Shown in pieces: positions 1 through 8,418 of a stretch of DNA of 64,000 bases. The stretch is from Alphaproteobacteria bacterium. GTDB lineage: Bacteria; Pseudomonadota; Alphaproteobacteria; Ferrovibrionales; Ferrovibrionaceae. Position 1 is the first letter of the stretch. Each line of letters opens with the position of its first letter. A model generated the notes under the pieces. The model was not told where the DNA came from. It worked only from the letters and a program-made list of their open reading frames with translations, and ran no database searches. The stretch covers positions 496,001 to 560,000 of the forward strand of contig JAFKFH010000004.1 of NCBI GenBank assembly GCA_017307375.1, in the 5' to 3' direction. The translations under genes were made by a program, and so were the position numbers.

Positions 1-549
1 CGCCATCATCTTGACGTTGAAGCCGATCCCGACCAGCGCCATGGCCAGCACCAGCAGGCGCCACGATCCACGCTCCGCCGCGACGATCATCGCCCAGGCC
101 GCGAGCAGCAGGACAAGGACGAGGCAACTGTCGGTGTTCGACGAGCGGTCGACCGCGACGCTGATCGGCGTCATCGCCAGGAACAGCGCGGCCGCGAGAC
201 CGGCAAGCCGCCCGCAGCGCCGGGCGACGAGGTGGTTGAGCAGGGCGATCGCCGCAACACCTTCGATTACCTGTGGCAGCAGGACCGCGAAGCCATTGAA
301 GCCGAACAGTTTGGTGGACAGCACCTGCAGCCAGAACGCGACCGGCGGCTTGTCGAGCGAGACGAAGCCCGCGGGGTCGAAGGCGTTGAACAGGAAATTG
401 TGCCAGCTTTCGGCCATGCTGCGCACGCCTGCGGAATAATAATCGGTGCCGAAGCGGTTACGGTCGAGCTGCCACAGCCGCAACGCGGTGCCCAGCGCCA
501 GGATCGCTCCGAGCCCGAGCCGCCCCCATGTTATCCCGCTGAATCGCAT
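1..549 (-). CDS. GT39/ArnT-like membrane glycosyltransferase, N-terminal part (cut by window edge)
   Basis: The minus strand reads openly from an ATG at 549 to the left edge, giving 183 N-terminal residues. The protein begins MRFSGITWGRL, has a first membrane segment, then the acidic stretch LDRNRFGTDYYSAGVRSM and the signature DKPPVAFWLQVLSTKLFG, followed by several hydrophobic helices. This pattern is typical of the PMT/ArnT (GT39/GT83-like) family, whose members transfer a sugar from a polyprenyl-phosphate carrier to an acceptor on the periplasmic side. The acidic residues in the first periplasmic loop fit the catalytic Asp/Glu region of the family. The acceptor and sugar cannot be told from this fragment. 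It diverges from azlC with 76 bases between start codons. The C-terminal part lies outside the window. Confidence 0.75.
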   Translation of the reverse strand, partial: MRFSGITWGRLGLGAILALGTALRLWQLDRNRFGTDYYSAGVRSMAESWHNFLFNAFDPAGFVSLDKPPVAFWLQVLSTKLFGFNGFAVLLPQVIEGVAAIALLNHLVARRCGRLAGLAAALFLAMTPISVAVDRSSNTDSCLVLVLLLAAWAMIVAAERGSWRLLVLAMALVGIGFNVKMMA

Positions 550-625
550 CGCCCGAGTCTCCGCGCCCGCCGCCGAAGTCTACGTCGCCCCGGCGCGGTT
601 GACCATTGGTAGGTCCCGGCACAGC

Positions 626-1405
626 ATGGCGTTTCACGCGTTGCCAGAGTCGCCGATGCCGGATGCCCCGCCCGAGTTCCCCGCTGCCTATTCGTCCGTC
701 CGGGCCGCCGCCTTCGGCGGGATGCGCGATGCGATCGCCGCGCCTTCCCTCGTCCTCGGTGCCAGCTATGTCGGCTTCGGCTCGCTGATCCGGGAAAGCG
801 GGCTCGGGCTCGGCTGGGGCATGGCGTCGACGTTTGGGGCCTGGGCGCTGCCCGGGCAGATCGTCGCACTGGAGATGGTGATGGTCGGCGGCTCGCTGGC
901 CGCACTGTTCCTGGCAGTGGCCGCCACGAACTTCCGCCTGCTGCCGATGACGGTCTCGCTGGTGCCGCATCTGCGGGCGCCCGGCCGGCCGGCCTGGGTC
1001 TACTATCTCGCCGCGCATCTGATCGCGGTCACCGGCTGGGCGATGGGCATGCTGCGCTGTCCCAGCCTGCCGCCCGAGCAGCGGTTGCCCTATTTTGCCG
1101 CTGCCTCCGGCACGCTGTGGATCGCGTCGCTGGCCGGCACGGCGCTGGGCTTTCTGGCGGCAGGCAGCGTGCCGCATGTCGTGTCGCTGGCACTGCTGTT
1201 TCTCAACCCGCTCTATTTCCTGCTGGTTTTTCTCGGCGATCTGCGCCAGCGCTGGCGGCCGATCGCGCTGGCGATCGGTTTTGCCATGGGGCCGCTGATG
1301 CATCTGGCCGAACCCTCATGGGGGCTCGTCATCACCGGTCTGGTCGGCGGCACGGCGGCCTTCCTGCTCGATCGCAGCCTGACGGCTTTGCGGGGCGGCC
1401 GGTGA
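626..1405 (+). CDS. azlC: AzlC-family branched-chain amino acid exporter, large subunit
   Basis: A 259-residue polytopic membrane protein of the AzlC family (the family of E. coli YgaZ), which together with a small AzlD subunit exports branched-chain amino acids. The family hallmarks are visible near the N-terminus: GMRDAIAAPSLVLGASYVGFG, then repeated hydrophobic helices and the segment FRLLPMTVSLVPHL. The frame is open upstream, but residues before 626 look non-coding and a weak purine stretch (ggtaggt) lies before 626. An ATG at 656 is an alternative start. The stop overlaps the GTG start of azlD by 4 bases (GTGA), so the two are translationally coupled. Confidence 0.88.
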   Translation: MAFHALPESPMPDAPPEFPAAYSSVRAAAFGGMRDAIAAPSLVLGASYVGFGSLIRESGLGLGWGMASTFGAWALPGQIVALEMVMVGGSLAALFLAVAATNFRLLPMTVSLVPHLRAPGRPAWVYYLAAHLIAVTGWAMGMLRCPSLPPEQRLPYFAAASGTLWIASLAGTALGFLAAGSVPHVVSLALLFLNPLYFLLVFLGDLRQRWRPIALAIGFAMGPLMHLAEPSWGLVITGLVGGTAAFLLDRSLTALRGGR

Positions 1406-1728
1406 GCGCGGCAGGCCTGCCATGGATCGCCCTGCTGCTGGGGATCGTCGCGACCTATTTCTGGCGCGGCCTCGGCGTGGCGCTCGCACGGCGGATGAAG
1501 GCGGAGGGAGCGCTGATCGATTGGGTCGGTTGCGTGGCCTATGCGCTGCTGGCCGGGTTGATTGCCCGCATGATCATTCTGCCGGTCGGGCCGATCGCCG
1601 ATATTCCGCTGACCCAGCGTGGCATTGCCGTCGCCTGTGGAATCGCGGCTTATTTCATTTCCCGTAAGAATATTCTCGTCGGCGTGCTGACAGGAACGGC
1701 AATGGTGGCGTTGCTGGTTACACTCTAG
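1402..1728 (+). CDS. azlD: AzlD-family branched-chain amino acid exporter, small subunit
   Basis: A 108-residue protein with about four hydrophobic helices, the normal size for AzlD (the family of E. coli YgaH). It starts with GTG at 1402 inside the azlC stop region (GTGA overlap), which is the usual arrangement of this two-gene exporter. Recognisable features are the N-terminal helix LPWIALLLGIVATYFWRGLGVAL and the terminal KNILVGVLTGTAMVALLVTL segment. It is thought to assist AzlC in exporting leucine, valine or isoleucine. No regulator (Lrp/AsnC) gene is next to it. The 272 bases after it (1729-2000) hold no gene I can support. Confidence 0.87.
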   Translation: MSAAGLPWIALLLGIVATYFWRGLGVALARRMKAEGALIDWVGCVAYALLAGLIARMIILPVGPIADIPLTQRGIAVACGIAAYFISRKNILVGVLTGTAMVALLVTL

Positions 1729-2000
1729 AAAAGCTGGCCATTTCGCGGCTGGGCGCGCGAATATGGTGAATGCTTTGTTGCTCTACGATATCTTGCGGAC
1801 AATTTGGCGATGTTCTCGTCGGAGCGCCCAATTTGCGGGATTCGACTACCTTCCGTTCGCGATACGATCCCCCGGCAGAACTTGCCGACACCATGTCTGG
1901 CGTGGCGGTCCAAATTCGTTCCGGATCCAAATCCAAGATCGGGGATTCGTCGCCGGTTCGTTCTGGCGGCGTCGAAACGACAGGGCAGGGCTGAGGAGAT

Positions 2001-3149
2001 ATGGTTCTCGACGTCCGCACGCTCGCCATTCTGTCCGTCGCGATCTATGTCCTGGTCGCGATTGCGATGGCGTTTCTGTCGTATGGCAACCGCGACAACC
2101 CCGGCCTGCGCGACGTTGCCATCGGCACGATGGCCATTGCCTGCGGCCTGCTGCTCGTTGGGATGCGCGGTCTGGGTGTCCCCGTCGCGGTCTCGGTCGT
2201 GATTGGCAACGGCATGATGGCACTTGGCTTGGCACAGGTGGTCGCCGGTCTGCGGCATTACTTCGGGCGGCCGCGCCGATGGGCCGGTCTGCTCGTTCCT
2301 GTTGTGCTGCTCGCTGCGACGCAGGCCTGGTTCGTGCTGGTCGACGACGACATAACCTGGCGTACCTTCGCCTTCTCGGCGGCGCATGTCTGGCTGAGCC
2401 TGGTTTTTGCCGCCGAATTTCTGCGGCCGGCGCCTGACGAAGTGTGGCCTGGACCGCGGCTGATGGTGGCGGCGTCGCAGCTTTGCCATGTCGGGGTAAG
2501 CCTGTGGCGCGGGGTCACCGCGGCGACCCAGGGGGCGCCGGCAGACCTGTTCAGCCCGGTCTGGTTCAACGCGATCGTCTATATCGACGGCATCCTGATC
2601 TACATGGCCTTTGCGATCGGCATGATCCTGGTCGACGGCCAAAGGCTGCAATCGCGGCTGGCGCGGCTGGCCGCTTCGGATCCCCTGACCGGCCTGGCCA
2701 ATCGCCGCGGTTTCATCGATCGGGTCGCCGCGGCCCTGCCGGCACGGTCGGCCATTCTGCTGCTGATCGACCTCGACCACTTCAAGGCAATCAACGATCG
2801 CTTCGGCCATGTCGCTGGCGATGCGGTCCTGGTCGAAGCCGGCCATCGCTTTGCCGCACTCCTTCGGCCGGAAGACAGCATTGCCCGGCTGGGCGGCGAG
2901 GAATTTGCCTGGTTCATGCCCGACACGACGGTCGAGGCGGGCTTCGCGCTGGCCGAAAGGCTGCGTGCGGGGTTTGCCGACCGCCCGATCGTGGTGGACG
3001 GGCGCGAGATCGATCTGCGGATTTCCATCGGCGTCGCTGCCGCCCCGGGCGACGGATTGTCATGGCCCGACCTTTACCGCGTGGCGGACGAACGCCTCTA
3101 CCGCGCCAAGCGCGAGGGGCGCGACCGGGTGGTGGCATCGGCCGACTGA
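2001..3149 (+). CDS. Membrane-anchored diguanylate cyclase (GGDEF)
   Basis: A 382-residue protein that should make cyclic di-GMP from two GTP. The N-terminal ~210 residues contain about six hydrophobic helices with no recognised sensor family; the C-terminal ~165 residues are a GGDEF domain starting at ASDPLTGLANRRGF. The active-site motif is GGEEF (about residue 298), a functional variant, and the inhibitory RxxD site five residues upstream (RPED) is intact, so product feedback is expected. The start at 2001 has a strong ribosome site (gaggag). It is monocistronic, with dnaE beginning 19 bases after its stop. Confidence 0.88.
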   Translation: MVLDVRTLAILSVAIYVLVAIAMAFLSYGNRDNPGLRDVAIGTMAIACGLLLVGMRGLGVPVAVSVVIGNGMMALGLAQVVAGLRHYFGRPRRWAGLLVPVVLLAATQAWFVLVDDDITWRTFAFSAAHVWLSLVFAAEFLRPAPDEVWPGPRLMVAASQLCHVGVSLWRGVTAATQGAPADLFSPVWFNAIVYIDGILIYMAFAIGMILVDGQRLQSRLARLAASDPLTGLANRRGFIDRVAAALPARSAILLLIDLDHFKAINDRFGHVAGDAVLVEAGHRFAALLRPEDSIARLGGEEFAWFMPDTTVEAGFALAERLRAGFADRPIVVDGREIDLRISIGVAAAPGDGLSWPDLYRVADERLYRAKREGRDRVVASAD

Positions 3150-3168
3150 CGGCCGCTATAATGGGGCC

Positions 3169-6100
3169 ATGCCGCACGCCAAGTTCGTTCATCTCCGAGT
3201 CCATACCGCCTATTCGCTCAGCGAGGGCGCGATCCCCGTCAAGAAGCTGGTCGACCTGTGCAAGACCGCCGGCATGCCCGCGGTCGCCATCACCGACACC
3301 AACAATCTTTTCGGTGCGCTGGAATTCTCCGGGGCCGCGATGGGCTATGGCGTGCAACCGATCGTCGGCTGCCAGTTGTCGATAACCCAGGATGCCCCCG
3401 CCGATGAGGCCGCCGCACTGGTGATGAAGCGCGACGGGCGCAAGCCCGAGCCGGACCCGATCGTGCTGCTGGCGCAGAACCAGGTCGGCTACGGCAACCT
3501 GATGGCGTTGACGTCGAAAGCCTTCCTCGAAACCCCGCCGGGGGAAACGCCCCAGGTCGATTTTGGCTTTCTCGGCCGGCATGCCGAAGGGCTGATATGC
3601 CTGACCGGCGGTGCCGGGGGGCCGGTCGGGCGGCTGGTCGCTGCGGGGCAGTTGCCGGCGGCGCAGGCGCTGGTGCAGCGCTACGCCGATCTGTTTCCCG
3701 GTCGCCTCTATGTCGAGATCCAGCGCCACGGCACGCCGCTGGAGAAGCGGACCGAGGCACCGATGCTCGACCTCGCCTACAAGCTCGACCTGCCGCTGGT
3801 CGCGACCAACGAGTGCTTCTTTGCCGATGCCGGCATGTACGAGGCGCATGATGCGCTGCTCTGCATCGCCCAGGGCACCTTCGTCGGCGTCGAGGACCGG
3901 CGGCGGGTGACGCCCGAGCACCGCTTCAAGTCCGCTGCGGAGATGCGCGAACTGTTCAAGGACCTGCCCGAAGCGGTCGACAATACCCTGGTGATCGCCC
4001 GCCGCTGCGCCTATGCTGCGCCCGAGCGCAAGCCGATTCTGCCGCGCTTTGCCCAGGGCGGCCTGGAGGGCGAGGCCGAGGCGTTGCGCCAGATGTCCTA
4101 CGACGGGCTGGAAAAGCGCTTCGTCGAGCTCGGCATCACCGACGAGGCGCAGCGCAAGGTCTACCGCGATCGCCTGGAATTCGAACTCAGCATCATCATC
4201 AAGATGCAGTTCCCGGGCTATTTCCTGATCGTCGCCGACTTCATCCAGTGGACGAAGTCGCAAGGGATTCCGGTGGGGCCGGGCCGCGGCTCGGGCGCCG
4301 GTTCCCTCGTCGCCTATGCGCTGACCATCACCGATCTCGACCCGCTGCGCTTCAGCCTGCTGTTCGAGCGTTTCCTGAACCCCGAGCGCGTGTCGATGCC
4401 GGACTTCGACATCGACTTCTGCCAGGACCGGCGCGAAGAGGTGATCACCTACGTCCAGCAGAAATACGGCCGCGACCAGGTCGCCCAGATCATCACGTTC
4501 GGCAAGCTGCAGGCACGCGCCGCCTTGCGCGACGTCGGCCGCGTGCTGCAACTGCCGTTGGGCCAGGTCGACCGGATCTGCAAGATGGTGCCGAACAATC
4601 CGGCGAACCCTGTCACGTTGAAGCAGGCCATCGCCGAGGAGCCCCGCCTGCAGGCCGAGCGCGACCAGGACGAAAGCGTCGCGCGCATGATGGACATCGC
4701 CCTCAAGCTCGAGGGGCTCTACCGCAATGCCTCGACGCATGCTGCCGGCGTGGTGATTGGCGACCGCCCGCTGGTCGAGCTGGTGCCGCTTTACCAGGAT
4801 CCGCGGTCGACGATGCCGGCGACGCAGTTCTCGATGAAATACGCCGAGGGCGCGGGACTCGTGAAGTTCGACTTCCTGGGCCTCAAGACGCTGACGGTGC
4901 TGCAGCGCGCGGTCGAACTGATCCGCCGGCGCGAGGAGATCGACCTCGCGACCATCCCGCTCGACGACAAGGCATCCTACGACCTGCTCGCCCGCGGCGA
5001 GACCGTCGGGGTGTTCCAGCTGGAATCGACGGGCATGCGCGACATGCTGCGCCAGATGAAGGCCGACCAGTTCGAGGACATCATCGCGCTGGTCGCGCTC
5101 TACCGTCCCGGCCCGATGGACAACATTCCGAAGTACATCGCCTGCAAGCACGGGCGCGAGGAGCCCGACTATCTCCATCCCTGGCTCGAGCCGGTGCTGA
5201 AGGAGACCTACGGCGTCATCATCTACCAGGAACAGGTGATGGAGATCGCCAAGGTGCTCGCCGGCTATTCGCTCGGCGATGCCGACCTGCTGCGCCGCGC
5301 CATGGGCAAGAAGATCAAGTCCGAGATGGATGCGCAGAAGGAGCGTTTCGTCACCGGCGCCAGGGAAAAGGGGGTCGATCCGGGCCGCGCGGCCTACATC
5401 TTCGAACTGGTCGAGAAGTTCGCCGGCTACGGCTTCAACAAGTCGCATGCCGCCGCCTACGCGCTGGTCGCCTATCAGACCGCGTATCTGAAGGCCAACT
5501 ATCCCGTCGAGTTCCTCGCCGCGTCGATGACCCTCGATCTCGGCAATACCGACAAGCTCAACGTCTTCAGGCAGGACCTGCGGCGCCTGGACATCCCCTT
5601 GCTGCCGCCCGACGTGCAGGAGAGCGAGGTGGTGTTCGACGTCGCGATGGTCGAGGGCAAGCGGTCGGTCCGTTATGCGCTGGCGGCGGTCAAGGGCGTC
5701 GGTCCCGAGGCGATGGCCGCGATCGTCGAGGCCCGCAAGGCGGGGGGGCGCTACAAGTCGCTGTTCGACATGGCCTGCCGGGTCGAGCCGTCGAAGATGA
5801 ACAAGCGCATGTTGGAAAACCTGGTCAAGGCCGGCGCCTTCGATTCACTCGAGAAGAACCGTGCCCGGGCCTTCGCCGCGATCGAGCCGATGCTGCGCCA
5901 TGGCCAGGCCGTGGCGGCAGACCGCGCCTCCAACCAGAATTCGCTGTTCGGTGCGCCGGAAGCTGCGCCGCCGCCACCGATGCCCGATGTCGACGGCTGG
6001 ACGCCGATGGACCAGCTGGCCAAGGAGTTCGACGCGATCGGCTTCTACCTGTCGGCCCATCCGCTCGACAGCTATGCCACCGTGCTGCGGCGGCTCGGCG

Positions 6101-6630
6101 TCAATACCTTCGCCGACATGGCCCGCAGCCTCGGCCTGTCGCCCCAGCGGCACAAGATCGCCGGCTCGGTCATCGACCGGCGCGAGCGCATCTCGCAGAA
6201 GGGCAGCCGCTACGCCTTCGTCCAGTGCTCGGATGCGACCGGTGTCTACGAGGTCATGGTCTTTTCCGAGTTGCTCAACGCCCATCGCGACAGCCTCGAG
6301 GCGGGCAACCTGCTGGTCTTCGCCGTGGACGCGCAGTTGAACGGCGACCAGGCGCGGATGACCGTGCAGTCGATCGAGCGGCTGGACGAGGTGGCGGCCA
6401 AGGCGGCGGCCGGTGTCTGCATCTATCTCGACGACGTCAAGCCGATCGAGACGATCCGTACCGTGCTGGCCGGTGCCAGCCGGGGGCGGGGCCTGGTCAA
6501 GGTCAACCTGCGTCTGCCCGATCTCGGCGACCAGGTCGAATTCCAGATGAAGGAAATGTTTGCGATCACCCCCCAGGTGCGCGGCGCCCTCAAGGCCACG
6601 CGCGGGGTGGTCGACGTCCAGGAACTCTGA
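3169..6630 (+). CDS. dnaE: DNA polymerase III alpha subunit
   Basis: The replicative DNA polymerase catalytic subunit, 1153 residues, the usual length for DnaE1 in this group. It opens with the PHP domain (FVHLRVHTAYSLSEGA), followed by the polymerase core with the catalytic aspartates in PDFDIDFCQDRR, the GPGRGSGAGSL loop, the tandem HhH region (GFNKSHAAAYALVAYQTAYL) and a C-terminal OB-fold region (KIAGSVIDRRERISQKG). The frame is open for 360 bases upstream, over the cyclase gene, but ATG 3169 gives the conserved N-terminus. It is not DnaE2: length and the lack of an imuAB context argue against that. A GC-rich hairpin lies directly behind the stop. Confidence 0.97.
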   Translation: MPHAKFVHLRVHTAYSLSEGAIPVKKLVDLCKTAGMPAVAITDTNNLFGALEFSGAAMGYGVQPIVGCQLSITQDAPADEAAALVMKRDGRKPEPDPIVLLAQNQVGYGNLMALTSKAFLETPPGETPQVDFGFLGRHAEGLICLTGGAGGPVGRLVAAGQLPAAQALVQRYADLFPGRLYVEIQRHGTPLEKRTEAPMLDLAYKLDLPLVATNECFFADAGMYEAHDALLCIAQGTFVGVEDRRRVTPEHRFKSAAEMRELFKDLPEAVDNTLVIARRCAYAAPERKPILPRFAQGGLEGEAEALRQMSYDGLEKRFVELGITDEAQRKVYRDRLEFELSIIIKMQFPGYFLIVADFIQWTKSQGIPVGPGRGSGAGSLVAYALTITDLDPLRFSLLFERFLNPERVSMPDFDIDFCQDRREEVITYVQQKYGRDQVAQIITFGKLQARAALRDVGRVLQLPLGQVDRICKMVPNNPANPVTLKQAIAEEPRLQAERDQDESVARMMDIALKLEGLYRNASTHAAGVVIGDRPLVELVPLYQDPRSTMPATQFSMKYAEGAGLVKFDFLGLKTLTVLQRAVELIRRREEIDLATIPLDDKASYDLLARGETVGVFQLESTGMRDMLRQMKADQFEDIIALVALYRPGPMDNIPKYIACKHGREEPDYLHPWLEPVLKETYGVIIYQEQVMEIAKVLAGYSLGDADLLRRAMGKKIKSEMDAQKERFVTGAREKGVDPGRAAYIFELVEKFAGYGFNKSHAAAYALVAYQTAYLKANYPVEFLAASMTLDLGNTDKLNVFRQDLRRLDIPLLPPDVQESEVVFDVAMVEGKRSVRYALAAVKGVGPEAMAAIVEARKAGGRYKSLFDMACRVEPSKMNKRMLENLVKAGAFDSLEKNRARAFAAIEPMLRHGQAVAADRASNQNSLFGAPEAAPPPPMPDVDGWTPMDQLAKEFDAIGFYLSAHPLDSYATVLRRLGVNTFADMARSLGLSPQRHKIAGSVIDRRERISQKGSRYAFVQCSDATGVYEVMVFSELLNAHRDSLEAGNLLVFAVDAQLNGDQARMTVQSIERLDEVAAKAAAGVCIYLDDVKPIETIRTVLAGASRGRGLVKVNLRLPDLGDQVEFQMKEMFAITPQVRGALKATRGVVDVQEL

Positions 6631-6661
6631 AGGGCGGCCCGTCGATCGACAGGCCGCCCTT
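6630..6661. terminator. Hairpin between the convergent dnaE and binding-protein genes
   Basis: A perfect 10-bp stem, AAGGGCGGCC (6630-6639) pairing with GGCCGCCCTT (6652-6661), with a 12-base loop. It sits in the 39 bases between two convergent stop codons, so it could end transcription from both sides. There is no long T-tract, so intrinsic termination is inferred. Confidence 0.6.
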
Positions 6662-6669
6662 CGGCGTCG

Positions 6670-7869
6670 TTACAGCTTGCAGCCGCTCTCGGCGACGGTG
6701 GCGAACGCCTCGTCGCCGGGGATGGTGGCGAGGTGCTTGTAGTAGTCCCAGGCACCCTTCGATTCCTTGGGCGACTTGACCTCGAACAGGTACATGTCGT
6801 GGACCATGCGGCCATTGGCGAGAACCTTGCCCTGGCGGGCAAAGAAGTCCTGCACCGGCAGTTCATGCATCTTCCTGGCGACCGCCTCGGTCTCGTCGGT
6901 GCCGGCGGCCTGGATCGCCTTCAGGTATTGCATGACCGCCGAGTAGGTGCCGGCGTGGATCATGTTGGGCATGCGACCGGTGCGCTTGACGTAGCGATTG
7001 GCGAACTCGCGCGACGTGTCGTCGAGATCCCAGTAGTAGCCTTCGGTCAGCACCAGGCCTTGGGCGGCCTGCAGGCCGAGGCCATTGACCTCGGCCAGGG
7101 TCATCAGCAGGCCGGCGAGGCGCTGGCCGCCGGCGACGATGCCGAATTCGGCGGCCTGCTTGACCGAGTTGATGGTGTCGCCGCCGGCATTGGCCAAGCC
7201 GATGACCTTGGCCTTCGAGCCCTGCGCCTGCACCAGGAACGACGAGAAGTCCGAGGTGTTCAGCGGGTGGCGGACGGCGCCGAGCACCTTGCCGCCCCTG
7301 GCGGTGACATATTTGCTGGTCTCGTCCTGCAGCGAATAGCCGAAGGCATAGTCGGCGGTCAGGAAGAACCAGCTGTCGCCGCCCTGCTTGACCAGCGCCG
7401 CGCCGGTGCCGACTGCCAGGGCGCGCGTGTCGTAGGCCCAATGGAAGCCGTAGGGCGAGCATTGTTCGCCGGTCAGCACGGCCGTCGCCGCGCCGGTGAC
7501 GACGTCGATCTTCTTCTTTTCCTTCGACAGGCCCTGCACCGCCAGCGCTACCGACGAGGTGGTCAGTTCCATGATCGCGTCGACCTTGTCGACGTCGTAC
7601 CACTGGCGCGCGGTGGTGATCGCGACATCGGGCTTGTTCTGGTGGTCGGAGCTGACGATTTCGATCGGCGCATTGAGCACCTTGCCGCCGAAGTCCTCGA
7701 CGGCCATCTTCGCCGCCTCGACCGACCACTTGCCGCCGAAATCGGCGTAGATGCCGGACTGGTCGTTCAGGATCCCGATCTTGACCACGTTGTCCGAAAC
7801 CTGCGCCGCCGCAGGCAGTGCCAGGATGAGCGCCGCACCGATACCGGCACCGAGAATGCTCTGCCGCAT
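6670..7869 (-). CDS. ABC transporter substrate-binding protein, branched-chain amino acid type (orphan)
   Basis: A 399-residue periplasmic binding protein of the LivK/Peripla_BP_6 family. A signal peptide is evident (MRQSILGAGIGAALILALPAAAQ) and the mature part begins DNVVKIGILNDQSGIYADFG, the classic start of this fold. The family binds leucine-type amino acids, amides or aromatic acids; the ligand cannot be told. The ATG at 7869 follows a good ribosome site (ggaggaaa). No permease or ATPase gene is nearby, so it is an orphan that must work with a transporter encoded elsewhere or act as a sensor component. The upstream same-strand neighbour is a STAS protein 90 bases away. Confidence 0.88.
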   Translation of the reverse strand: MRQSILGAGIGAALILALPAAAQVSDNVVKIGILNDQSGIYADFGGKWSVEAAKMAVEDFGGKVLNAPIEIVSSDHQNKPDVAITTARQWYDVDKVDAIMELTTSSVALAVQGLSKEKKKIDVVTGAATAVLTGEQCSPYGFHWAYDTRALAVGTGAALVKQGGDSWFFLTADYAFGYSLQDETSKYVTARGGKVLGAVRHPLNTSDFSSFLVQAQGSKAKVIGLANAGGDTINSVKQAAEFGIVAGGQRLAGLLMTLAEVNGLGLQAAQGLVLTEGYYWDLDDTSREFANRYVKRTGRMPNMIHAGTYSAVMQYLKAIQAAGTDETEAVARKMHELPVQDFFARQGKVLANGRMVHDMYLFEVKSPKESKGAWDYYKHLATIPGDEAFATVAESGCKL

Positions 7870-7959
7870 CTTTCCTCCACGTGTTTTTTGTCTCCATCCG
7901 CCGCGTCCGCGGCGGTTTGCGTGGAAGAGGATGGTATCCCGGCCGCCGCCGGTCAATCG

Positions 7960-8307
7960 TCAGCCGAAGCCGAGCGCCGCGCCGGTCGTCGGATGCAGGG
8001 GCAGGAAGCGGTCGAACCCGGAGATCCGGATGACCTGGAGCACGTCGGGCGCGACGGCGCAGAGTTCGACCGTGCCGTCATGCGCCTTCTGCTGCTTGGC
8101 GACGTAGAGCAGCACGCGCAGCCCGGCCGACGCGATGAAGGCCACCTCGGCCAGATCGAGCAGCAGCCGCGGGGATGGCGTCTTCAGGGCCGCGGTCAGT
8201 TCGTCCTGAAACTGCTGGGCGGCGCTGGAGTCGAGGCGGCCTGAGACCAGCGCCACCAGCGCTTCGGGACGGCGATCGAACCTGATTGAAATCGGCACGG
8301 CGGCCAT
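7960..8307 (-). CDS. STAS-domain anti-sigma factor antagonist
   Basis: A 115-residue single STAS domain (SpoIIAA/RsbV family). The segment LLLDLAEVAFIASAGLRVLL carries the serine that is phosphorylated in family members (IASAGLR). A ribosome site (cggaggac) precedes the ATG at 8307. Such proteins, when unphosphorylated, bind an RsbW-type kinase and free its partner. A full RsbU/RsbW/RsbV-like cassette begins about 1.1 kb away on the other strand, so this may be a second antagonist for the same switch; that link is inferred. Confidence 0.85.
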   Translation of the reverse strand: MAAVPISIRFDRRPEALVALVSGRLDSSAAQQFQDELTAALKTPSPRLLLDLAEVAFIASAGLRVLLYVAKQQKAHDGTVELCAVAPDVLQVIRISGFDRFLPLHPTTGAALGFG

Positions 8308-8418
8308 GTCCTCCGAGTCGCTGCTGCCGCCCGAGACTGCCGCAGCGGCGACGGCGAAACAATCTTGTGACCGCGCGGGGTGTCATGTAGCTGTAACCGA
8401 TCAGGGAGAGGGCCGACC

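Noticed and set aside
1770-1994. 74-codon frame between azlD and the diguanylate cyclase
   Set aside because: No ribosome site, no family features; the region looks like plain intergenic DNA.
2914-5448. 844-codon open frame antisense to dnaE
   Set aside because: It mirrors the GC-rich codon pattern of dnaE; the translation has no family features.
3169-6630. DnaE2 of an SOS mutasome, given LexA boxes elsewhere in the window
   Set aside because: There is no imuA/imuB, no LexA box upstream, and the length and motifs fit replicative DnaE1.
4248-6779. 843-codon frame on the same strand as dnaE
   Set aside because: Alternate-frame shadow of dnaE with Arg/Pro/Gly-rich random composition.
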